From assembly GCA_020627685.1 (NCBI GenBank), contig JAHDGK010000003.1, forward strand, positions 1-64,000: a DNA stretch of 64,000 bases, in the 5' to 3' direction. Positions 24,777-33,588 of this stretch are shown here, piece by piece. The notes beneath the pieces were generated by a model that saw only the letters and a program-made list of their open reading frames with translations, searched no databases and was not told the origin of the DNA. The translations under genes were made by a program, and so were the position numbers. Source of the stretch: Granulosicoccus sp. (GTDB taxonomy: Bacteria; Pseudomonadota; Gammaproteobacteria; Granulosicoccales; Granulosicoccaceae). Position 1 is the first letter of the stretch. Each line of letters begins with the position of its first letter.

Positions 24777-26348
24777 GTGTCTACCTCACCAGTTTCAGAC
24801 GACGAAGACAAGCCCATTGGGCCTGAGGAATTCGACTCAGCTTCCAAGACTTCCATCAAGGTTAAAATGGAAGGCTTTAGGAGAGCTGTATTTTCCCGGA
24901 ATACCTTATCTAAGAACCAGTCTTTCATAGATAGCTCTCCCGCACTAAGCGCTTATAAACTGTTTAAGCGAAGCCCGGGAAAAATTAAAACCGTTCTTAA
25001 AACAGTATTAAAACATCGACTGTTTCGTTACGGCATTCTCTTGATAATTGGTCTTGTGTCAATCTGGTTGCCAGCGTTGACGTATGTATTCAAATCTGAA
25101 GATGTCTTTAAAAGCCCGTGGAGCATTATTATACCCGGTACCGGTATTGGCTCATCGTTGAACATTGACAGTATCGGGCAAACGACAACCTCAGTTGCAT
25201 CGCCTTACAGTAGTTCGTCAGTTGATCCAAAAGTGAACTACAAAGCCATACTCATGAGCTCTACGGTGCTGAATTCGGCGGCGGAATCGCTAGGGTTGAC
25301 GCCGAGGGAATATGGAAAACCTCTTATAAAATTGATAGATCAGACGGCTATCATGCAGATGTTGATTGAAGACAACAGTGCGGAGATGGCCTATAAGAAG
25401 TCAGTTGCATTGTATGAGGCATTCGAAAACGAGCTGGATAGATTGCGCAAAGACGAACGAACTATGATCGATAGCAGTAATCTTGATCAGCTTGAAATAT
25501 ATAGACAGCAAGTGGCGAAGGCACAAATGAGGTTGTTAGAATTTCAGTCGTCGTCATTAATTGCATCGAGTAATAAGCTTGAACTCTCATTAGCATCGAT
25601 AGACAGGCTTAATAATAGGCGTTCTGAGCTGCTGCTTAAAATAGCTTCTAATCGTGCCCGCAAGGCAGCCATCGAATCTTTTACAGGCTTAACAATTGAC
25701 AGGGCTTCTGACGTAGTTAAGCTTCAGCAAGACTCTGCAATGAAAGAATTGCAGAGTAATTTTTCCGATTTCTATAGTGACTATTTAGATCGGTCTGCAA
25801 CCCTAGGTGCGAGAAACCCGAAAGTATCCTCTATCACATCTAAGATGAAAGCGATCGTGAGAGCGATGGATGAGCGAGCGACCGTAGTCTTAGGTGATCA
25901 CGACAAAGAGTTCGTTGAGCAGTATGCAGCGGTGGTGAGTTCTGACGGTGGGAATTTCTACCTCGATCAGATTGCCATCGATGCGGAACTGGCTGCAGAA
26001 GAAAGTGAGTTGCAAGAGCTTGATTTGTTAGTCGCTGAATTAGAGCTCGGCATTCAGGAGATAACAAAAGCTACTGCCCGCTTAGACGAACTTACAAGAG
26101 CGTATCAAGTGGCAGAAACCATTTACCTGTCTGCACTTGCTAAACAGGATTTAGGGAAGTCTGATGTGTTTGCCTCTTACCCTATGGTGCAGTTGTTAGT
26201 TCCTCCCAGGTTGCCTGAAGAGCCTGAAAAACTTGCACGAATATTTGCTATCGCAGGAGCCTTGGTTGGCTCCATGTTCATTCTATTATCCTTGGCCATT
26301 CTGTGGAAACGCAACGCATTGCTCCAGAAACTATCGAAGAAAAGATAG
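24777..26348 (+). CDS. Wzz/GumC-like chain-length determinant protein
   Basis: I place the start at GTG 24777, one base after the wza-like stop, with GGGG six bases upstream; a TTG 12 bases earlier is also open. The 523-residue protein has a cytoplasmic N-terminus of about 80 residues, a membrane helix (YGILLIIGLVSIWLPALTYVF), a long periplasmic region rich in coiled coil, and a second helix near the end (IFAIAGALVGSMFILLSLAIL). This is the polysaccharide co-polymerase layout. No C-terminal tyrosine-kinase domain is present, unlike Wzc. The role is control of polymer length and coupling polymerisation to export. Confidence 0.82.
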   Translation: MSTSPVSDDEDKPIGPEEFDSASKTSIKVKMEGFRRAVFSRNTLSKNQSFIDSSPALSAYKLFKRSPGKIKTVLKTVLKHRLFRYGILLIIGLVSIWLPALTYVFKSEDVFKSPWSIIIPGTGIGSSLNIDSIGQTTTSVASPYSSSSVDPKVNYKAILMSSTVLNSAAESLGLTPREYGKPLIKLIDQTAIMQMLIEDNSAEMAYKKSVALYEAFENELDRLRKDERTMIDSSNLDQLEIYRQQVAKAQMRLLEFQSSSLIASSNKLELSLASIDRLNNRRSELLLKIASNRARKAAIESFTGLTIDRASDVVKLQQDSAMKELQSNFSDFYSDYLDRSATLGARNPKVSSITSKMKAIVRAMDERATVVLGDHDKEFVEQYAAVVSSDGGNFYLDQIAIDAELAAEESELQELDLLVAELELGIQEITKATARLDELTRAYQVAETIYLSALAKQDLGKSDVFASYPMVQLLVPPRLPEEPEKLARIFAIAGALVGSMFILLSLAILWKRNALLQKLSKKR

Positions 26349-27607
26349 TCTGGTATTCGATGTTGGGAACGTGGGGCTTCTATGTACTAGGAGCTCTTTA
26401 CGTTGTAGCGCCTGTAATCGGCTGGATTCTGTTTCTCATTGGTTTCAAAAAACTGTGTATCGCGCTTATTGAGGGAAGCTCATTTTCTCGATTTGGTGTG
26501 TCCTGGTCTGTCATGTCCTGGTTCGTTGGCATGTTTGTTATGTTGGTGGCTCTTATCATCGGGCATATCAATTACAACATTGCATTAGGCCCGATAATAA
26601 AATCTAGTATTGGTTGGGCAAAAGGGTGGGCGCTGCTAGCGTTGTTCCCCTTTATTGGCTGCTTGAACATTCGCTCGGAAGTCGTTATACGGGCCTGCTG
26701 CATCATAGGCTTGCATACAATTTGTGCTGTACCAATTTTTGTTTTAGCGTGGGCGGCAGGATTGCCACAAGTACTTTATGTGTCCCCGATACAGGCGGTA
26801 GGCGGACCGGGTCCTGAATTTTTCATGGTGAGCCTGTATGAAATCGATCCGGGATCAGGGCTGCCCCGATGGCGCATGTTTACTCCCTGGGCACCGGCCT
26901 TAGGCTTTGTCGCCAATGTCTATTTACTGTGCGCTGTCAGTGAGAAAAACTTGCGTTGGAAAATACTGGGAATTGTCGGTGCGATTCTCATGATTCTTAT
27001 GTCGCAGTCACGACTGGGTATCGTCGCAGCTATTCTGGTGCCTTCCATTACTTGGGGTGTATCTAATATTTCACATCCATTGATGCTTTTCGCTGGTGGG
27101 ATTGGTACCGCTGTTCTGGGCATTATCATGTCTCCGCTTATTCGAACTGCGGATATTGTGATGACCAAGTTTTCCGAAGCCCGTGCAGACTCTTCTCGAG
27201 TGCGGGCTGCCTTAGGTCGAATAGCCGTACAGCGTTGGCAGTCTGAAGCACCTATATGGGGACATGGGGTCGTTGAACGCGGACCGCATATGGTTGAGTA
27301 CATGCCTATAGGTTCTCACCATACTTGGTATGGATTGCTATTCGTAAAAGGTATCGTTGGTCTAGGTGCTTTGTTGATACCGATGATTTTGAGCTTTATG
27401 GAATTAGCCGTGAAGTCCAGTCGTAACAAAGAGGCTCGCCTGGGTTTTGGAATGCTACTAATGTTGTTTCTCTATACGTTCGGAGAAAACCTTGAGATTT
27501 TGGCCTATTTAATTTGGCCGGGTTTGCTCTTTATTGGAATGGGGGCGCGTTCCAGAGAGTGCCTTCACTATAAAAATGAAGAGAAAGAACGGCTATCAGA
27601 AGCCTGA
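26303..27607 (+). CDS. Wzy-like O-antigen/exopolysaccharide polymerase
   Basis: 434 residues with roughly ten membrane helices and a large central loop, resembling Wzy/O-antigen ligase proteins (segment QSRLGIVAAILVPSITWG and the late GHGVVERGPHMVEYMPIGSHHTWYG loop with conserved histidines). It would polymerise flipped repeat units in the periplasm. The long form starts at GTG 26303 and overlaps the Wzz-like gene by 46 bases; an ATG at 26360 would avoid the overlap, and neither has a strong ribosome-binding site. It completes the flippase, polymerase, co-polymerase and exporter set. Confidence 0.78.
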   Translation: METQRIAPETIEEKIVWYSMLGTWGFYVLGALYVVAPVIGWILFLIGFKKLCIALIEGSSFSRFGVSWSVMSWFVGMFVMLVALIIGHINYNIALGPIIKSSIGWAKGWALLALFPFIGCLNIRSEVVIRACCIIGLHTICAVPIFVLAWAAGLPQVLYVSPIQAVGGPGPEFFMVSLYEIDPGSGLPRWRMFTPWAPALGFVANVYLLCAVSEKNLRWKILGIVGAILMILMSQSRLGIVAAILVPSITWGVSNISHPLMLFAGGIGTAVLGIIMSPLIRTADIVMTKFSEARADSSRVRAALGRIAVQRWQSEAPIWGHGVVERGPHMVEYMPIGSHHTWYGLLFVKGIVGLGALLIPMILSFMELAVKSSRNKEARLGFGMLLMLFLYTFGENLEILAYLIWPGLLFIGMGARSRECLHYKNEEKERLSEA

Positions 27608-27622
27608 TACTAATAGCCGTTC
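27587..27622. terminator. Inverted repeat at convergent gene ends
   Basis: GAACGGCTAT (27587-27596) and ATAGCCGTTC (27613-27622) form a perfect 10-bp stem with a 16-base loop that contains the polymerase stop codon. On the minus strand it is followed by T-rich sequence, so it may terminate the AHSA1/arsR transcript; it may also end the polysaccharide export operon. Confidence 0.6.
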
Positions 27623-27650
27623 AAATAGGTTTAAAAAATATAAACGGCCT

Positions 27651-28070
27651 TTATGCGCCTGCCACTGCGCGCAATTTTTCAAAGTGCTTGTCCCATCCAG
27701 CATCCAATGCGAACAGAAAGCCTAAGTCTTTCGTTGCCTCATCGATACCTTCGTGCACGATGGTAAGTCGTGTACCACCGGCTGCGTCTTCTAATACCCA
27801 ACTTACCGTAGTGACTCCGTCGCCCATCGGTTTTAAGGAAAATGTATACACAAGCTTTGAGGGTTTATCAAACGTGGTAACGTCCCCCCAAGCTATTTTT
27901 GATTCAGGATCGCTGGCATCAGCTAACAGCGCGTAAGGCTTATTGGGTGCTAAATCGGTGGCGGCGGGGTGAAACCACTCAGCCAGCTTTTTTGCATTGG
28001 TGATGTATGACCAGACAGTTTCTCTATCCGCTTTTATGAAGATTGATTTCTGTATTGTCGTTACGCTCAT
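27651..28070 (-). CDS. AHSA1/SRPBCC-family protein
   Basis: 139 residues of the START-like SRPBCC fold: N-terminal SIFIKADRETVWSYITNAKKLAEWFHP, a central beta sheet, and the C-terminal helix with LDAGWDKHFEKLRAV. Proteins like this bind hydrophobic ligands in a deep cavity. Those encoded next to ArsR repressors form a common pair whose role is mostly unknown. It starts two bases after the stop of the ArsR gene, so it belongs to the same autoregulated operon. Confidence 0.88.
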   Translation of the reverse strand: MSVTTIQKSIFIKADRETVWSYITNAKKLAEWFHPAATDLAPNKPYALLADASDPESKIAWGDVTTFDKPSKLVYTFSLKPMGDGVTTVSWVLEDAAGGTRLTIVHEGIDEATKDLGFLFALDAGWDKHFEKLRAVAGA

Positions 28071-28072
28071 GT

Positions 28073-28411
28073 TTATTCTCCTGTCTGTTTTTGTTGAGAG
28101 TCGCGCTCAATTGTGTTCTTCAAAGAATCCAACGCGCTGTCCCAGAACTGGTTGAAATAGTTGAACCATTCTGCGGTGTTTTTTAGGCCTTGCGGATTAA
28201 GTTGATTGACTCGTTCTTTACCTCGCACCTTCACGATGATTAATTGGCCTTCTTCAAGAATGGTGAGGTGTTTTCTAACGGCAGTACGTGACATATCAAA
28301 GCGATCAGAGACTTCGGCAATGGTTAAGTCCTCTTGGCTGAGCTGCATGAGTATCTCTCGTCGGGTGGGATCACCCAGTGCTCGGAATGATTGCTGTATC
28401 TGTTGTTCCAT
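28073..28411 (-). CDS. ArsR-family transcriptional repressor
   Basis: I start at ATG 28411, which gives 112 residues beginning MEQQIQQSFRALGDPTRREIL, the family's usual opening; an upstream extension would read through the operator region. The winged helix includes LTIAEVSDRFDMSRTAVRKHLTILEEG. No cysteine-rich metal site is visible, so it is not an arsenic or metal sensor of the classic type. Two near-identical palindromes immediately upstream are its probable operators. It is co-transcribed with the SRPBCC protein, a pairing known in many bacteria. Confidence 0.9.
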   Translation of the reverse strand: MEQQIQQSFRALGDPTRREILMQLSQEDLTIAEVSDRFDMSRTAVRKHLTILEEGQLIIVKVRGKERVNQLNPQGLKNTAEWFNYFNQFWDSALDSLKNTIERDSQQKQTGE

Positions 28412-28420
28412 AAGTATTAA

Positions 28421-28440
28421 ATAACACCAAAAGGTGTCAT
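28421..28440. promoter_or_regulatory. ArsR operator, proximal copy
   Basis: ATAACACCAAAAGGTGTCAT is a near-perfect palindrome (arms ATAACACC/GGTGTCAT) ten bases before the arsR start codon. Its centre is 25 bp from the centre of the perfect distal copy, so two repressor dimers could sit side by side about two and a half helical turns apart. Confidence 0.7.
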
Positions 28441-28445
28441 AAATA

Positions 28446-28465
28446 ATAACACCATATGGTGTTAT
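28446..28465. promoter_or_regulatory. ArsR operator, distal copy (perfect palindrome)
   Basis: ATAACACCATATGGTGTTAT is a perfect 20-bp palindrome. With the proximal copy it fills the only space available for the arsR promoter. It also lies about 120 bp before the divergent molybdopterin oxidoreductase gene and could influence that gene as well. Confidence 0.78.
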
Positions 28466-28582
28466 GTCAAGAGTCGCCTTTTTAACGCCATTAAGTTTGT
28501 TAGTCTTCAAGGGCAACGTGGTGTCTTGGCCTTTCCCAAGCCGCCATCGATTTAATTGACCCGTTTATGGTATGCGCTATTC

Positions 28583-30667
28583 ATGAGCTCAACTTTTCGA
28601 CAACGATCTGTGTGCCCACACGATTGCCCTAGCGTGTGCGCACTTGATGTAGAAGTGCTTGATGAGAACACGATAGGAAAAGTGTACGGCGCGAAAAATC
28701 ACAGCTACACCCAGGGCGTCATCTGCGCCAAAGTTTCCAGATATTCTGAGCGCGTTCATCATCCAGAACGTATTACCCAGCCGATGAAGCGGGTGGGCGA
28801 TAAATCTTCCCTACGCAATGGTGGGAAAGCAGCCTTCGAGGCCATCAGTTGGGATGAGGCACTCGATGCTATCGCTGAAAAATTCCAATCTGTTATTAAA
28901 GAGCATGGTGCTGAGGCAATTTGGCCCTATCACTATGCTGGCACAATGGGCTTGGTACAAAGAGACGGCCTTGATAGGTTTCGACATGCCCTAGGGACAA
29001 CTAGACAACACTCAACGTTTTGCACTGCTTTATCAGACGCAGGATTCTTGGCTGGCATAGGTTCGAAGCGGGGCAGTGATCCTCGGCTGATGATTAAAAG
29101 TGATTTAATTGTTGTATGGGGTGGGAATCCTGTTAGCACGCAAGTCAATGTGATGACTCATGTCTCACAAGCCAAACGTTTGAATAATGCAAAATTTGTT
29201 GTGGTTGATCCTTATCGCACAAAGACTGCAGACAAAGCCGATATACACTTGATGTTGCGCCCTGGGACCGACGGGGCCCTTGCATGTGCAGTCATGCACG
29301 TTCTGTTTAAGGAAGGCTTTGCTGATCATGAGTATCTTGCTAAATACACAGACTACACAGAAGAATTTCAGTTACACCTGAATACTAAAACGCCGGAATG
29401 GGCTGCCGGTATTACGGGACTGAAGGTTGAGGATATTCTGGCTTTCGCTCGGCTGTACGGTGAAAGTAAAAACAGTTTTCTACGCTTAGGGTATGGATTT
29501 ACCCGGTCCAGAAATGGTGCTGTCAATATGCACGCTGCCAGTTGCCTGCCCGCGGTTACCGGGGCATGGCAATACGAAGGGGGTGGAGCTCTTTACAGTA
29601 ATGCATCGATCTATGCACTGGATAAAACGAGGATTCAAGGCACTGACATAGCATGCAATACTCGCGTTATTGATCAATCGCGAATTGGCCATGCGCTACA
29701 GGGTAATTCCTCTGACCTGCAGGATGGCCCTGCCATACAAGCTTTGTTCATTCAAAATACTAATCCGGCTGTGGTAGCACCGGAAACACACCGTGTGTTG
29801 GATGGTTTAAGCCGTGAAGATTTATTTACGGTAGTCCATGAGCAATTCATGACCGAAACCGCTCAGTACGCTGACATCGTGTTACCGGCAACGATGTTTT
29901 TAGAACACGATGATATCTACACCGCTGGTGGACATACGCATTTGCAAGTGGGTAGAAAATTGATCAATCCCCCGGGTGAATGTCGTAGTAATCATGAAGT
30001 TTTACAAGCACTCGCGTCTCGACTGGGATTACGTCACGCAGGCTTTAGTATGACTGAGCGCGAATTAATTTCAGATATGTTGGAAGCGTCAAGTCTGCCG
30101 TCTTTCGATGAGATGGTTGAGTCTGGCGGACATGATTGTGCCTTGGGTACGCTTGAGGCGACCAATTTTCTTGATGGATTTGATACGCCGGATAAACGAT
30201 TTCACTTTTCACCGGATTGGAGTCGAGTGGGTCGTAACGCTGAGGGTATGCCCAATTTTCCGGATCATTGGGCAGTGACTGACGATGCAACAGATGAGCA
30301 CCCGTTGCGCATGGTGACGGCGCCTGCAAGACAATTTCTCAACACCAGTTTTACAGAAACACCAACCGCAAGGCGAATGGAAAAGAATCCTTGTGTGCGG
30401 ATTCATCCTGACGATTTAGCCCACTACAGCTTAAATGATAATCAGATGGTTACCCTAGGTAACGAGTTGAGCGAAGTGTCTTTAGTGGCTAAATCCTTTG
30501 AGGGGGTTCAGTTGGGCACGATAATAGTGGAAGGAATTTGGCCTAACAAAGATTTTGAAGGTGGGATAGGCATCAATAGTCTGGTTAGCAGCGAACCGGG
30601 CAAGCCTAATGGGGGTGCTGTGTTTCATGATACCGCTGTGTGGATCAAAGCGTATTCTGCTTCTTAA
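28583..30667 (+). CDS. Molybdopterin-dependent oxidoreductase (bis-MGD family)
   Basis: I choose the ATG at 28583; a TTG 27 bases earlier adds nine residues of no family likeness. The 694-residue protein begins close to its 4Fe-4S motif (CPHDCPSVC, then GVICAKV 27 residues later), and continues through the MopB domain (KSDLIVVWGGNPVSTQ, FVVVDPYRTKTADKADIHL, MTETAQYADIVLPAT) to a C-terminal molydopterin-dinucleotide domain. It belongs to the DMSO-reductase superfamily, near BisC/thiosulfate-reductase-like catalytic subunits. There is no Tat signal, so it is cytoplasmic. No electron-transfer subunit is adjacent. The substrate is unknown. Confidence 0.87.
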   Translation: MSSTFRQRSVCPHDCPSVCALDVEVLDENTIGKVYGAKNHSYTQGVICAKVSRYSERVHHPERITQPMKRVGDKSSLRNGGKAAFEAISWDEALDAIAEKFQSVIKEHGAEAIWPYHYAGTMGLVQRDGLDRFRHALGTTRQHSTFCTALSDAGFLAGIGSKRGSDPRLMIKSDLIVVWGGNPVSTQVNVMTHVSQAKRLNNAKFVVVDPYRTKTADKADIHLMLRPGTDGALACAVMHVLFKEGFADHEYLAKYTDYTEEFQLHLNTKTPEWAAGITGLKVEDILAFARLYGESKNSFLRLGYGFTRSRNGAVNMHAASCLPAVTGAWQYEGGGALYSNASIYALDKTRIQGTDIACNTRVIDQSRIGHALQGNSSDLQDGPAIQALFIQNTNPAVVAPETHRVLDGLSREDLFTVVHEQFMTETAQYADIVLPATMFLEHDDIYTAGGHTHLQVGRKLINPPGECRSNHEVLQALASRLGLRHAGFSMTERELISDMLEASSLPSFDEMVESGGHDCALGTLEATNFLDGFDTPDKRFHFSPDWSRVGRNAEGMPNFPDHWAVTDDATDEHPLRMVTAPARQFLNTSFTETPTARRMEKNPCVRIHPDDLAHYSLNDNQMVTLGNELSEVSLVAKSFEGVQLGTIIVEGIWPNKDFEGGIGINSLVSSEPGKPNGGAVFHDTAVWIKAYSAS

Positions 30668-30680
30668 GGTTTTTTTGAAA

Positions 30681-30708
30681 GTTTCAGCACAAGGCGTGAA
30701 ACCATTTT
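30681..30708 (+). terminator. Probable terminator after molybdopterin oxidoreductase
   Basis: GTTTCA (30681-30686) pairs with TGAAAC (30697-30702) across a ten-base loop, followed by CATTTTTT. The stem is only six pairs, but the T run and its position 13 bases after the stop support an intrinsic terminator. Confidence 0.5.
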
Positions 30709-30759
30709 TTCCAAGCGGGGTCACACGTCCCGTATGTGAATGATTAGACGGGAAAAATT

Positions 30760-31239
30760 ATGAGACTTTCAACCAAAGCCATAGCTTGGACGTTTGCGCT
30801 GTTATCTGCCTTTTTTGTATTAAATTCGAATGCAGCGGAGCCGGTGGCCAAATCCCGTTTCACCGGCGTTGCCATAGGCGGCCATGACTCGGTGGCGTAC
30901 CACAGTATTCAAAGAGTTCCTCAAGAGGCTGCAGTTGAAGGGGTAAAAACTTACACGGTAGAGTACAAAGGAGCCAAGTGGCGTTTCGCCTCGAAAGAGA
31001 GTAGCGAGCTATTTGCGGCAGAACCTGAAAAATATTCACCGAGCTATAACGGCCATTGTGCTAACGCGTTAAGCCTGGGTGAAGGGCTTATTCGAACCGA
31101 CGGCACTCATTGGGAAATTTTTGATAACAAGCTGTATTTGTTTTTTGCCGGAAGAGGTCGTGACCGTTGGAACAATGGCAATTGGCAAACCTACAAAGCA
31201 GAAGCCGATGCTGCCTGGGAGCGATTGTCTAAGCGCTGA
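30760..31239 (+). CDS. Exported YHS-domain protein
   Basis: 159 residues. A signal peptide covers about 1-25 (FALLSAFFVLNSNAA). The YHS domain follows: GHDSVAYHS at about 42-50, then YKGAKWRFASKESSELFAAEPEKYSPSYNGHCANA, and YLFFAGRGRDRWNNG near 130. YHS proteins often accompany metal or copper handling, but no such gene is adjacent here. The ATG is preceded by GGGAAAAATT. It stands alone between the molybdoenzyme gene and the convergent transporter gene. Confidence 0.82.
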   Translation: MRLSTKAIAWTFALLSAFFVLNSNAAEPVAKSRFTGVAIGGHDSVAYHSIQRVPQEAAVEGVKTYTVEYKGAKWRFASKESSELFAAEPEKYSPSYNGHCANALSLGEGLIRTDGTHWEIFDNKLYLFFAGRGRDRWNNGNWQTYKAEADAAWERLSKR

Positions 31240-31283
31240 GTAATAGCTAACCAGGTTAATTTTATATACTGGTGAGCGTGTGT

Positions 31284-32153
31284 TTATTTTCTCGCCAACC
31301 ATACGCCAGCTAGTGTGATTGCAAAGCCCGTCAGCTGAATCGGGCTTAGCTTGTCATCGTAAAGAAACCACGCCATGACACTTGCCAGCGGCGGAGCTAA
31401 AAATAACAAGCTGCTTGAGCGTGTTGCACCGCCGGTTCGTACCAGCCAAATCAATAATGTGAACCCGCCAATCGATAATACAACGACCGCATAAGCCAAG
31501 GCCGACAATGTTTTCCAGTCTAGAGGTAGGCGGGTTTCCCCGAGTGCTAGCGCAAGAAGAGCGACGACGATAAATCCACCCAGTGTTTGCAATGCGCTGG
31601 CCGGCGCTAACCCGACTTCAGCAACCGACGATTTTTGCAGTAGCGTACCCGCAGTGACGGCTAATATGCTCACAATGGCTGCGAGCAGAACCACGGGCGG
31701 AAGCGCCTTGACGCCCGACGCTGCTTCACCACTGATGGTGGGGGCGATGGCTAGTGATACGCCCACCATGCCCATAAAAAGACCGATAAATGTCCATCGG
31801 TTTGGTGTCTCCTTCAGGAATCGCCAAGCTAATAAAGCGGTTAGCGGAGGCTGCAGTGTGCCTATCAGCGCCATCACGGCAGGTTGTAGTCCTTGGCCAA
31901 CGGCCCAGAATCCGGGGCCAAGGTATAAGCCGCTTAGCAGTGCTCCAACGCCGATCAGACGCAAAGAGGTTTTGACATCTGGCCATTCGCTGCGTGAGAT
32001 CAGGCAGTAAACGGTAAAGAAGGCAGCCACTATGGCGAATCGTGCACTTAAAAATAAGTTGGGTTCAGCATGGTCTGCTATTTGTCGAGCAACGATAAAT
32101 CCTGTAGACCAGATTAGTACGAAGGACCACGCAGCAAGTGAATGTAAAATCAA
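31284..32153 (-). CDS. EamA-family (DMT) transporter
   Basis: 289 residues with ten predicted membrane helices in two EamA repeats (about 5-135 and 150-287). The first helix, AAWSFVLIWSTGFIVARQIAD, and the LQPPLTALLAWRF segment are typical of RhaT/YdcZ-like drug/metabolite exporters. Substrates of this family range from amino acids to purines and cannot be assigned. The gene is convergent with the YHS gene and divergent from the secreted protein gene at 32311. Confidence 0.88.
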   Translation of the reverse strand: MILHSLAAWSFVLIWSTGFIVARQIADHAEPNLFLSARFAIVAAFFTVYCLISRSEWPDVKTSLRLIGVGALLSGLYLGPGFWAVGQGLQPAVMALIGTLQPPLTALLAWRFLKETPNRWTFIGLFMGMVGVSLAIAPTISGEAASGVKALPPVVLLAAIVSILAVTAGTLLQKSSVAEVGLAPASALQTLGGFIVVALLALALGETRLPLDWKTLSALAYAVVVLSIGGFTLLIWLVRTGGATRSSSLLFLAPPLASVMAWFLYDDKLSPIQLTGFAITLAGVWLARK

Positions 32154-32310
32154 TAGATGTTAGCCGTCGTTGCCATGTGTGCGTTGGTCGTTGAGGATTC
32201 TACTCGAAAATGATGATTTCCATTTTTTGTGCACATTTCCCGGTCAGGCTCCGTAGAGAGTGAGTCAAGCGAGGCCGCTATTCACCGCTAACTAAAAGGA
32301 TATTCGTACT

Positions 32311-33258
32311 ATGGTTTTTAAGGCACTAACAGTTTTCTCTGCATTGACAGTGGTATTACCCGCAAATGCCTCAGACCCAACGTTTACAACCGGGTCGGCC
32401 ACAGTTGTCAATGCAGGGCTTATTGATTGTGGTTCTCGCTCGCGAATCAGTCCTGTGGGTGAAATCAAATCTGATGATGGCACTGTGTGGACAGTTCCAG
32501 CACCTACGAATTTTAGCGATGCGCCAAAGGCTGCGGATATGTATAACGAATGCGGAGGAGAGAAGTTCGGCTCACTCAAGAATATTAACTTAGACGATGT
32601 TGAGTTAATGGACGCTGGCGGCACTGAAGAGTTTGTTGCCTATATTTTTGCCGACAACTATTTCGAACTTTACGTAAACGGCAAACTGATAGCCGTAGAT
32701 CCAGTGCCCTTTACACCTTTCAATTCCAATGTGGTTAGATTTAAGGCACAACGCCCCGTTACATTGGCTGTCATGGCGGTTGATTGGGAGGAGAACGTTG
32801 GTCTAGGGTCTGAAAAAAACCGAGGCAGTGCCTTTCACCCCGGTGACGGAGGTTTTGTCGCTCACATTCAAAACACAGCGGGTGACACGGTTGCACTCAC
32901 TGACAACAGTTGGAAAGCCCAGACGTTTTATACGGCCCCTTTGAAAGATCAAGCGTGTTTGGTAGTGACTGGGGAGCTGCGAGATAGTTCTCGGTGCGAT
33001 GATTCAGGTGTTGATGACGCGAGCAGCTTGTTGGCAGCTCATTGGGCGGTGCCCGATGGTTGGATGATGTCTGATTTTGATGCCAGTGCCTGGCCTGACG
33101 CAACTACCTATACCAACGATACCGTGGGTGTTGACAACAAAAAATCCTACACGAACTTTCGAGATATCTTTGATACAAAAAATGCTGACGCTCAGTTCAT
33201 TTGGTCGACTAATTTAGTATTAGACAATCTGGTTTTGCTGCGTAAGCAGATCAACTAG
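32311..33258 (+). CDS. Secreted protein of unknown function, jelly-roll-like
   Basis: 315 residues with a signal peptide (cleavage near ANA-SD at about 20). The body has the look of a galactose-binding-like beta sandwich: NYFELYVNGKLIAVDPVPFTP and the later DNSWKAQTFY and SDFDASAWPDAT segments resemble those found in carbohydrate-binding or glycosidase accessory modules. Three or four cysteines (CGSRSR, NECGG, DQACLVV, RCDD) could form disulfides. I do not recognise a named family. The neighbours are transporters and a zinc protein, which give no clue to function. Confidence 0.65.
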   Translation: MVFKALTVFSALTVVLPANASDPTFTTGSATVVNAGLIDCGSRSRISPVGEIKSDDGTVWTVPAPTNFSDAPKAADMYNECGGEKFGSLKNINLDDVELMDAGGTEEFVAYIFADNYFELYVNGKLIAVDPVPFTPFNSNVVRFKAQRPVTLAVMAVDWEENVGLGSEKNRGSAFHPGDGGFVAHIQNTAGDTVALTDNSWKAQTFYTAPLKDQACLVVTGELRDSSRCDDSGVDDASSLLAAHWAVPDGWMMSDFDASAWPDATTYTNDTVGVDNKKSYTNFRDIFDTKNADAQFIWSTNLVLDNLVLLRKQIN

Positions 33259-33317
33259 CTGGACGAAGTACATCGAAGCACAATGCAATGAGATTTTCTT
33301 AGCGCATCTACTTCATT

Positions 33318-33560
33318 TTACTGACATTGGGAGTGGGGTTTAGTAACACGGCTTGTTGATGCGGGATGTGCCAATAGTTTATCTGTTGGTCTAACGGGCC
33401 GAGTTACTAAATTCCCACCACAATTGGGGCAGGTGTTGTCAAATCTATCTGCCGCACACTCTTTACAAAACGTACACTCAAACGTGCAAATACGAGCATC
33501 GCTTGTGCTGGGTGGCAAGTCTTTATCGCAGCATTCGCAGTTGGGTTTTAGTAAGAGCAA
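33318..33560 (-). CDS. DUF1272 small zinc-ribbon-like protein
   Basis: 80 residues with the DUF1272 pattern: LKPNCECCDKDLPPS, CTFECTFCKECA and CPNCGG. The cysteine pairs are spaced as in zinc ribbons. The start is TTG at 33560, with AGGA nine bases upstream; no ATG is available. Function is unknown. It lies 28 bases after the VOC gene and is probably the last gene of the minus-strand catabolic operon, though it could be independent. Confidence 0.85.
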   Translation of the reverse strand: MLLLKPNCECCDKDLPPSTSDARICTFECTFCKECAADRFDNTCPNCGGNLVTRPVRPTDKLLAHPASTSRVTKPHSQCQ

Positions 33561-33588
33561 GATACGATTCCTTTAATTTCACGCTTGT

